Shown here in pieces: positions 10,901-15,984 of a stretch of 15,984 bases of DNA; the stretch's first letter is position 1, and each line of letters opens with the position of its first letter. Source of the DNA: Saksenaea vasiformis B4078 (Eukaryota; Mucoromycota; Mucoromycetes; Mucorales; Saksenaeaceae). Where the stretch lies: contig JNDT01001575.1 in the NCBI GenBank assembly GCA_000697055.1, forward strand, positions 1-15,984. The letters run 5' to 3'. Made by a program: the position numbers and the translations under genes. The notes below the pieces were generated by a model, which was not told the DNA's origin, searched no databases, and saw only the letters and a list, made by a program, of their open reading frames with translations.

Positions 10901-11871
10901 GGCTCCGACCAAATGCTTTCTCGCCACTGTTGCACATCATTTCGAAGTAATGTCTCCATATCTCCGCCTAGTGAGGATCACGTAAATCACCTTTTGTTGG
11001 TCACAAATCGATAGTCCTTTTGTACCCACCTATGACCTCCCAATGTTTGAGCTGCCGATCTGCTCTTATGATATTTTCTGCAACAGCATCACTCGAAAGA
11101 TTTTCCTTAACATGTCGCTCTAATTCTTTTGGACATTGATCGCCCGAGTATTCCTCTTGCTTATGTACAAGTCTGCCACCTGCAAACCAGATCAGATTAG
11201 CGTCAGCTTGTACAAGTATACCATACCCAATAGAATCCTGGAAGGGTAATAGTAACCAAATCGTTGAAATACTCGCTGCAATTCCCGATGCTTTTCGTTG
11301 TTAGAGGCTGGTTTTAATGCCGTTTGCACTGAGCTACGAAAGGTGGCGGCACCTGTAACAGATCCCGGAGAAAGTCGTACCTACATTATTATTGTACTGT
11401 CCGGTGAAACGATGATCAGTTACCTCTGCGCAAGAAATATAAGATATAGCGCACCTTGCTATTTTGTTTGTGCAGCGTCTCTGACTGCATTGATCTGGAC
11501 TGCAGCTAGCATATGCACTAGCATCGTACGCAGAAGTCTTTGGGAAAAGCTCATGAAAATCGCAGTCGAGGAATAGCTCATCTGAGAGGTTGTCCATTTT
11601 GATAGTTCTCGTGCACACATGCTCTGAGAATGGTTGATCGAAAGGATACTCGTGAATTAACTTGGAGATATCGTCACCGTACTTGAATTTCAACGCAGGT
11701 TCTCTTGCAGCACTTCCATCAAAATGAAAGCCATAAGCGCACCGCTGAACTACTTCGATATCTGTTTCGGTCGGCGAGACACACTCCTTGGCAGAAATAT
11801 AAGTGAACTAAGTAGATACTCAATATCTTTACCTTCAAACCTAATATTTCCCACTCCTTGTGCAAATCCAT
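4929..11871 (-). CDS. Tandem MACPF-like, Sel1-repeat protein (10 exons, 2,146 residues in model)
   Basis: Exons on the minus strand in my model: 11871-11833, 11744-11424, 11380-11227, 11179-11030, 10967-10674, 10617-10299, 10239-9522, 9471-9321, 9275-9132 and 9079-4929. All nine introns (43-88 nt) are GT-AG and keep the frame. Residues 161-173 and 705-717 each show the pattern aromatic-G-x-x-Y-x6-G-G, close to the MACPF signature. Each is followed 47-49 residues later by IGG[DN], then W-x2-SI and a P-[LT]-Y-x-[IL]-LP stretch (236-260 and 789-813), as at the end of MACPF domains. Residues 900-2123 are 34 Sel1-like repeats, helical solenoid units that usually bind partner proteins. I see no signal peptide. 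The start at 11871 follows a pyrimidine-rich leader, but exon 1 and its 88-nt intron are the weakest part; a different first exon is possible. The last exon is contiguous with the repeat region because the frame stays open upstream of its GTG at 8978. MACPF assignment rests on motif reading only. Pore formation is not implied. Confidence 0.72.
5001..8672 (-). repeat. 34 tandem 108-bp units encoding Sel1-like repeats
   Basis: The translated array contains 34 consecutive units of exactly 36 residues with no insertion or deletion, preceded by a half unit (KWYSNAAEENN) and followed by a 23-residue tail that drops the pattern after AQ. The unit consensus is roughly AxAQ-x-x-LGxMYRDGKGVxQDY-x-KAxxWFKKAAxQNH, the Sel1-like repeat, a two-helix unit related to TPR. 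Units 1-10 are more varied and units 11-34 more alike. From unit 17 to 34, odd units (AQN/ExxG.MY.HG, WYxKAA, ending NN-like) alternate strictly with even units (GQWNLG.MYRDG, WFKKAADQNH), a 72-residue, 216-bp superperiod. Units 15 and 16 break the alternation. Confidence 0.9.
8930..9590 (-). other. MACPF-like module 2 core (residues ~640-813)
   Basis: The end of exon 7, exons 8 and 9, and the beginning of the last exon hold this module. Exon 8 contains KLARVFQSYGYFYPSKILL, matching module 1 closely. If the 45-nt intron 9276-9320 is removed, the product continues G-G-R-I-A-V, restoring the same G-G pair as module 1. The intron at 9080-9131 joins YKVI to GGNPSLLYN, and the last exon opens with VRRWVESIPANPVIIQLQQL and then IPTYYLLP. 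Introns 9472-9521, 9276-9320 and 9080-9131 correspond in position and phase (0, 1, 1) to introns 11381-11423, 11180-11226 and 10968-11029 of module 1. Confidence 0.6.
10240..10673 (-). other. Inter-module linker exons with paired GD beta-hairpin motifs
   Basis: Exon 6 (10617-10299) and the start of exon 7 lie between the MACPF-like modules. Residues 359-368 read VKYGDIVYVQ and residues 461-470 read VQLGDTIVLQ, a repeated V-[KQ]-[YL]-G-D-[IT]-[VI]-x-[VL]-Q pattern of alternating hydrophobic residues that suggests two related beta hairpins, as in trefoil or lectin-like folds. The stretch HPAAFRFVSKSRDYGYRR just before the first motif looks conserved. The introns on both sides (10618-10673 phase 1, 10240-10298 phase 2) have perfect GTAAGT donors, which is the main reason for treating the two modules as one gene. 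Domain identity is not recognised. Confidence 0.45.
10836..11744 (-). other. MACPF-like module 1 (residues ~14-265)
   Basis: This block covers exons 2-4 and the start of exon 5. The exon 2 part is not recognised beyond a weak resemblance to the exon 7 region before module 2. Exon 3 carries the helix-like stretch RELQRVFQRFGYYYPSRILL and the first G of the G-G pair; the intron at 11180-11226 splits that first Gly codon in phase 1. The intron at 10968-11029 splits the first Gly of IGGD, again in phase 1. Exon 5 begins with GDMETLL and then W-R-E-S-I, P-E-V-I and MKPLYDILP. The MACPF family is known for inserting into or binding membranes, but the canonical T-H of the signature is replaced by Y-Y here, so activity cannot be assumed. 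Confidence 0.6.
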
Positions 11872-11914
11872 GTAAAAAGGTGGAAAGAAAGAAACAAAAA
11901 AAGAAAAGGAGAAG
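11872..11914 (-). promoter_or_regulatory. Pyrimidine-rich leader before the MACPF-Sel1 gene start
   Basis: On the minus strand the bases just before the proposed ATG are almost all T and C (runs such as TTTCTTTCTTTCC). Such tracts are common immediately upstream of fungal start codons and at transcription starts. No convincing TATA box lies upstream. This supports, but does not prove, a start at 11871. Confidence 0.35.
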
Positions 11915-11949
11915 CCTATTCCTCGTCGTACACTGACAAACTCGGACCT

Positions 11950-12178
11950 CGGATGGGCGCCATATGAACCTTATTAGACCTTGTCCTACGTCCTGCAGGA
12001 GCCACGTAACGTCTAAGCCAAACTTTCACCTATTGTTTTTTTTTTTAGGAAATGCTATCATACATCCTTTTTGAGTGCTGAAATCCTGAAAATTGCATGG
12101 AAACAGACATTTATGCATCAACTCATAGTACATTATGCTGGTGTGCTATTGGTTTACTGCTCTGATTAATTGGTCCCA
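11950..12178. other. Spacer upstream of the MACPF-Sel1 gene
   Basis: It contains a poly(T) run near 12036-12047 and no supported gene. The promoter of the minus-strand gene should lie at its left end. Confidence 0.4.
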
Positions 12179-12372
12179 ACGTTTACGTGCTTTGAGTGTG
12201 GGCATAAAGCACCAACGCGGCCAAGACGGTTCGGGACAGCGGTCATACAAAAAACATGAGTGATCCTGGATATGTAATAAAAAGTTGACATCCGTACCGG
12301 GGATGTTTGTACCAACAGAGCCAAAGAAGAAGAAGAAAAAGGACAAAGAAGTGTTCCCTTTAACTATGTATC
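12179..12372. repeat. Dispersed repeat copy A
   Basis: This segment and 13509-13722 share GTTTACGTGCTTTGAGTGTG, GAGTGATCCTGG, GTACCGGGGAT and TTTGTACCAACAGAGCC in the same order and orientation, with differences mainly in a short insertion around GCATACACAAAAAC. Both end in an A/G-rich tail. A weak B-box-like GGTTCGGGACA is present, but no tRNA-like structure is convincing, so the class (SINE-like or other) is open. Confidence 0.75.
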
Positions 12373-12396
12373 ACTTCCCGTTATCTGAGACATCGT

Positions 12397-12838
12397 CTTT
12401 GTGTGAGATAAAAGGAACCTATCTTCAACACACTTTTTGCATGAGACGACGGAATCCTGTTTCTGAGAAACACCGCTCTTATGAGTCAAAAGAACCTGAT
12501 CACCGATTCATCCCTTTCCATGACACGATATGACCTTATCACAGACACGCCTTTTGCGCGAGATAACACACCTTTGGCATGATGTAAAAAATCCGACCAC
12601 TGATTCATCCTTTCCATGAGACGATGGTACCTCATCACCGACATACCCTTTGCATGAAATAAAGAAAAAGTACCTTTCGCACACTCGTTGCATGAGATAA
12701 AAGGATCTGATCACTGATTCACCCTTTGCATGAGGTGATGGGACCCTACCACCGACCACGTTTTTCGGCATGGTGTAAAAAAAAGATCCGATCATTGCGA
12801 CGCCTTTTTGCACGAGACAAGGAAATTCTGTCTGTGCC
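12397..12838. repeat. Degenerate ~37-bp minisatellite, about 12-13 units
   Basis: Units follow TTTGCATGAGAYRA, a short spacer with an ACCT-like word, then ATCACCGATTCAYCC. Examples begin at TTTCCATGACACGAT, TTTCCATGAGACGAT and TTGCATGAGATAAAAGG. The array starts shortly after repeat copy A. The unit length varies from about 24 to 43 bp. Confidence 0.65.
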
Positions 12839-13315
12839 TTAGATAATGGGGAGTTATCAATGGCTCAAACGTAACATGGAAGAGTATGATACGAAAATCG
12901 CAGCATCGGATAAACCTAAAAATACGTGCTCCAAAACGCAGAGTTTATCTGGAAGTAACGTCAAATATCTTCGAATAGACGCAAAGTCATGGGAAATAAC
13001 CAGTAATTATTTAAAGAGACGCGTAAATCTGTATCTTTTCTTTGGCTTTGTTTTCTTGTAATATCCGCAGTGCGCATTTTTGGTAAAATGCACATTCGTA
13101 CTGTTTATTGAATCATTTGTCACGCTATACTAAATAAACCTTGCATCTATGAAGAGACAAGTTTGCGCTAAAGAAGAATGGACTATGCGGCCATCAGTGC
13201 ATCAATGTTTCGTCCGAGGATTAATCAACTTATATGAACATGGTTTTCAGCGGACGCAAAATTTATTCGAGCGGCATAAAAAATAATCCATGCTTAGTAA
13301 ATGGAATAATATTTG
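12839..13315. other. Gene-poor spacer
   Basis: A 71-residue frame at 12846-13061 (MGSYQWLKRN...) has no recognisable domain or promoter signal and I do not call it. A GCATTTT-TGGT-AAAATGC hairpin lies near 13074-13093. Confidence 0.4.
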
Positions 13316-13440
13316 GATGTCCTTTCACTTACCCTCCACCCATCGATGGAGGCCTAGCCCCGCACCTGAAGCGGCAGGGGCGGCGAGAGGTGGGGATGAC
13401 CCGATGGCTTGGGAGTGACCACATTTGAACGGCGTGCAGA
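13316..13440. other. Short GC-rich patch
   Basis: This ~120-bp stretch, with CCATCGATGG and GGCAGGGGCGGCGAG-like words, is much richer in G+C than both flanks. No tRNA, 5S RNA or domain is recognised in it. It lies just before repeat copy B. Confidence 0.45.
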
Positions 13441-13508
13441 GGACTTGAAACGATATATCGTTTGGCGAATCTATTGCGGGAGATGAGCGATACTGAGTGT
13501 GTGCCAAA

Positions 13509-13722
13509 GTTTACGTGCTTTGAGTGTGGGCATAAAGCAACAACACGGTCAAGTGGTTCCGGACAGCGGTTGTGCAGCCTAAACAGCATACACAAAAACG
13601 TGAGTGATCCTGGTTATGTGATAAAAGGTTGACATTCGTACCGGGGATTTTTGTACCAACAGAGCCAAAGAACAAGGAAAAAAAAGGTACAAGGAAGTGC
13701 GTTCCTTTAAGTATGAATTATT
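13509..13722. repeat. Dispersed repeat copy B
   Basis: This is the second copy of the repeat at 12179, about 1.3 kb away in direct orientation. It is slightly longer owing to extra bases before GTGAGTGATCCTGG. Confidence 0.75.
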
Positions 13723-13746
13723 TTGGATGGAACCTGTCCTTATCTT

Positions 13747-13895
13747 GAAACATTTTTACTGTTTTCCGATGGGATACTGGGAATCCATCACTGAAGCATC
13801 TCAATGCAAAAATGATTTTTGTTTCAATGGGACATTTTTACTGCTTTCCGAAAGGATACCGAAAAGCCATCACTGCGGCACTTTAATGCAAAGAT
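13747..13895. repeat. Two-unit 82-bp tandem repeat after copy B
   Basis: CATTTTTACTG begins at 13751 and again at 13833, each followed by TTTCCGA, GGATAC, CCATCACTG and CTNAATGCAAA-like words. The TTTCCGATGGGATAC... CCATCACTG wording resembles the minisatellite after copy A. Confidence 0.6.
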
Positions 13896-14642
13896 AAGGT
13901 TATCCAGTGCGAACTATTCCTTGGATTAACGCAAGCATTTATTCCAAAGCATCTATTTACTAACCTTGAAACATGTTACACGCCGCTTCAATAAATCTTG
14001 GGCCAAGTTCATGCAGGTAATACATGGGCTTTCTGCCATAATTGGTATCGTTAATTATGTACGTTCAACTTTTTCCAGCGCAAGATTGCTTTGCGTCAAC
14101 AGCTCGTAGGAAGCAACTGCGCCCGGTTCATCGACAAAACACTTGTTCTACATTATCAGGAAATGTATAATCAGAGCTGCAGTAATAGCTATTTCCCAGA
14201 ATTTGATAGATGATAGTTATGAAGGACACAAAGTAAGGCACTAATCTTCGAGGCAATGCCGAAAGGGATCAAGACATCAAGGTAAACAGCACCACCTTCC
14301 ACACACTGTGTTGAAGTCGAGTTGACGTTACTATCTTTATTGAGAGATTTTTAAACTTTTGTACATGATCGCATATATTTGACATAAATAATCTATATCT
14401 AATGATCAGTATATTCTTAGAACAAATAGCTGCAAGTAATTGAAACGTTGGCAACTTTGTGGGGCAGGAGCACGGGTCTCCTATTCACGGCAATGAGAAT
14501 TTCCAATTACAAAAAAGAAAAATCCGGGAGGAACGACGTCGACAAATTGGTTTCACTGCTAGAAAGCCAAGACGTAATACAAAGGATTGTGGCACACACC
14601 CAAACACACGAAAAGGGGGGGGGGGGGAAGGAGAGGATGACC
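13896..14642. other. Spacer downstream of the 189-residue gene
   Basis: No gene is supported. A 13-G homopolymer (14615-14627) and a short CA-rich stretch (14592-14610) precede the stop codon of the minus-strand gene. Confidence 0.45.
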
Positions 14643-15212
14643 TCAAAGATAGATCGCATGATTGGCACCCTCCTCTACAGACAAGTGCTGTTGAGGCATA
14701 AAGAAATTGGCCGGTGTGTTGATTGCGGCAGTGGATTTCAAGAAGATAGTTCTACGGGTAGAGCAAGTCGTGCACCTACGCTTACTATTGATAGCCATAT
14801 CTCGTCCATCCCATTTTCGTATCCGTCGCTGGTGCAAAATGAACATAGATTCATCCTCCTTCAACACCGAAGCTTTTTCTTGGTTGTCGATTAAACTCAG
14901 CGAAAACGGGTCTGCTTGCTTCAGTGGTTCGTCGCCATTATGTGAGACATCGTCGTTGAAGATGTCAAATTCATCACCGGGGTACATGTCATTGGCATTA
15001 TAATATCCTCGGAATGGGCTATATGGTCGATCGCGCAAAAGAAGAGCATTATGATTCATGCTTGACGGAACCAGTGGTATTTTACACCAAGGACCAGTTG
15101 GTGCGGCTTTTACGTCCCTCACGCCGTAGTCCCTTTGAAGGTCATTGTTCTCGTTATGGCTTATCTCTCCTCCTCGCACATCCAAAAAACGGTGTTTTTC
15201 TCGGCGCCACAT
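14643..15212 (-). CDS. Hypothetical protein, 189 residues, unrecognised
   Basis: The ATG at 15212 opens a 189-residue frame that starts MWRREKHRFLDVRGGE and ends with NHAIYL. It has no membrane segment or signal peptide. The middle part (about residues 67-110) is acidic and aromatic-rich (RPYSPFRGYYNANDMYPGDE), followed by DPFSLSLIDNQEK and a basic stretch with a CTTCSTRR cluster that is too short for a zinc finger. I do not recognise a family. A TATAAAG box about 65 bp upstream and a T/C-rich leader between the two favour this strand over the overlapping plus-strand frame at 14448-14894, which has no such signals and runs through a 13-G tract. An intron near the 3' end is possible. It could also be a fast-evolving lineage-specific gene. 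Confidence 0.5.
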   Translation of the reverse strand: MWRREKHRFLDVRGGEISHNENNDLQRDYGVRDVKAAPTGPWCKIPLVPSSMNHNALLLRDRPYSPFRGYYNANDMYPGDEFDIFNDDVSHNGDEPLKQADPFSLSLIDNQEKASVLKEDESMFILHQRRIRKWDGRDMAINSKRRCTTCSTRRTIFLKSTAAINTPANFFMPQQHLSVEEGANHAIYL

Positions 15213-15280
15213 TATCGCCTTGTACAATAAACGAGTAAAAAGAAGGTAAAGCAGAGAAAAGAAGAAGAAGAGACTTTATA
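15213..15280 (-). promoter_or_regulatory. TATA box and pyrimidine-rich leader of the 189-residue gene
   Basis: Read on the minus strand, TATAAAG lies at 15280-15274, followed by a run of TCTTCTTCTTCTTTTCTCTG-type pyrimidines and then the ATG at 15212. The spacing and order match a typical fungal core promoter. Confidence 0.45.
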
Positions 15281-15368
15281 AGAGCAAGGTTTTACGGGCG
15301 TTGCCGAAATGATAACAAAATTTTTTGTGTCAGAAATGGATGTATTACCTTTTTTTGGAAACCTCTAT

Positions 15369-15589
15369 TTACGAGAGCAAAGTATCTGTACTGTGCATAT
15401 CTATAAATCGTATCTCATTGTCCTTGATCAGCGCATACTGCCGATGAGGCATCTTCCGTCCTTCTGATGTAAAAGCTGATCGGTCACTGTAGAGCACATA
15501 TTCTCGGTAGGATGGCTCGGAGATGATACGTTCTGGGTCACAATGATCAAAATTCAAAGCCACATTATTATTTTGTATTATTCTTTCCC
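15369..15589 (-). pseudogene. Gene remnant or terminal exon cut by a LINE insertion
   Basis: A frame open from the LINE junction (about 15587) to a TAA at 15369 encodes, from a GTG at 15563, 64 residues including LNFDHCDPERIISEPSYRE and then QYALIKDNEIRFIDMHSTD. The residue mix looks protein-like rather than random, but I do not recognise the family. There is no ATG: the in-frame sequence upstream runs directly into the poly(A) tail of the LINE fragment. This suggests the 5' part of the gene was displaced beyond the insertion, or that this is a last exon with an unseen acceptor. No clear splice join links it to the 189-residue gene 155 bp downstream. Confidence 0.35.
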
Positions 15590-15984
15590 TTTTTTTTTTT
15601 TATATGGGCGTGGGTAGCGCCAATTTATTAAAAAAAAATAAACGGTCACACGTGTAAGACAGTGGTATGCCGTGAATGGATCGAGGGGAGAGTTGAGAGT
15701 GACGAACTACAGACTATGTCTAAGGAAGAGGGGAAGGACTAGAAGTCAGTGCGCGGTTGCATTCGATGTACGGCAGAAATAATGGTAGAGGTGATGGGAT
15801 GGGGAAGGAAAGGGATGTGGTCGAAAACGTGGAGCCAGTATGCGCGCCAAATGCCCACAAGAACAGCCGCAGAGAGTGCTTCAGTGGAAGGGTACTGGGC
15901 GGGGGCAGAAACGAAAGACAGACGAAGTATCATATCTTCAAGGACCGGAAGACTGGGGGCGGTGGAGAAGAACGACGCCCACAC
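15590..15984 (-). mobile_element. LINE-like (non-LTR) retrotransposon 3' end, continues past window
   Basis: The minus strand carries, in order, the end of an ORF (15984-15739), a 3' UTR, an AATAAA signal at 15629-15624 and a 12-A tail (15601-15590). The peptide includes VGIWRAYWLHVFDHIPF, the W-R-x-Y-W and F-D pattern I associate with the C-terminal tail after the reverse transcriptase domain in LINE-like ORFs of Mucoromycota. The region is richer in G+C than its flanks. The poly(A) tail abutting unrelated sequence marks the insertion end. The other end and any target-site duplication lie outside the window. The identification by peptide is from pattern memory; the tail structure is seen directly. 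Confidence 0.6.
15739..15984 (-). CDS. C-terminal end of LINE-like ORF (partial, 5' end off window)
   Basis: Eighty-one residues are visible before a TAG stop at 15739-15741, and the frame is open to the window edge, so the start is not here. Visible landmarks are LPVLEDMILRLSF, AVLVGIWRAYW and a final basic MQPRTDF. No reverse transcriptase catalytic motif is in this part. It lies immediately upstream of the 3' UTR and poly(A) tail of the same element. Confidence 0.5.
   Translation of the reverse strand: MWASFFSTAPSLPVLEDMILRLSFVSAPAQYPSTEALSAAVLVGIWRAYWLHVFDHIPFLPHPITSTIISAVHRMQPRTDF

Noticed and set aside
11745..11832. Alternative first-exon splicing in which a 71-nt intron (11762-11832) joins a GNIRFE frame to DIEVVQ
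   Set aside because: The frame is phase-compatible but has no ATG upstream; the 88-nt intron with an ATG at 11871 was preferred, at low confidence.
13180..13230. Possible 5S rRNA-like wording (GCGGCCATCAGTGCATC)
   Set aside because: The similarity is limited to a few bases, and the internal control region and pairing of 5S RNA are not seen.
13329..13595. Minus-strand frame with RCPEP wording also seen at 12146-12346
   Set aside because: The similarity comes from the shared dispersed repeat, and the frame is broken in one copy.
14100..14140. B-box-like GGTTCATCGAC
   Set aside because: No matching A box or cloverleaf could be drawn around it.
14448..14894. Plus-strand 148-residue frame
   Set aside because: It starts at a TTG, runs through a 13-G tract and overlaps the minus-strand gene, which has a TATA box and leader.

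Overview
The window looks like nuclear DNA from a eukaryote, most likely an early-diverging filamentous fungus (Mucoromycota in the broad sense, including Glomeromycotina). The reasons are short spliceosomal introns of about 43-88 nt with GTAAGT/GTATGG-type donors, AT-rich spacers, pyrimidine-rich leaders before start codons, degenerate LTR retrotransposon debris, a LINE-type 3' end with a poly(A) tail, and a large Sel1-repeat protein of a kind expanded in those fungi. The lineage is an inference; nothing here fixes the species.

Layout. Bases 1-4640 hold no convincing gene and are a graveyard of mobile elements. They comprise an ATTCG-rich palindromic block (about 340-544), a TIR element with ~95-bp arms (546-1857) that was itself split by a ~530-bp LTR-like insertion flanked by CTAAA, and a nest of three related LTRs (2769-4640). 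Two of those LTRs face each other head to head, each followed by the same TGGTGCTCAC primer-binding-like site.

Bases 4929-11871 (minus strand) hold the centrepiece, one large intron-containing gene. Single open frames show only fragments of it, but nine phase-compatible introns join them into a model of 2,146 residues. It has two tandem MACPF-like modules separated by a beta-rich-looking linker, followed by 34 Sel1-like repeats of exactly 36 residues each. The two modules share three intron positions and phases, so the module was duplicated after the introns were in place. The second half of the repeat array alternates two unit types, giving a 72-residue superperiod. My reading is a possible membrane-interacting or recognition protein built from a MACPF-like head and a long solenoid; the function is not shown by the sequence.

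Bases 11950-14640 are again gene-poor. They hold two copies of a ~190-bp dispersed repeat, each followed by related tandem repeats, and a small GC-rich patch. Bases 14643-15280 (minus strand) hold an unrecognised 189-residue gene with a TATA box and pyrimidine-rich leader. Bases 15369-15590 hold what may be the end of another gene, and 15590-15984 is the 3' end of a LINE-like retrotransposon, with the C-terminus of its ORF, 3' UTR, AATAAA and poly(A), inserted directly against that gene remnant.
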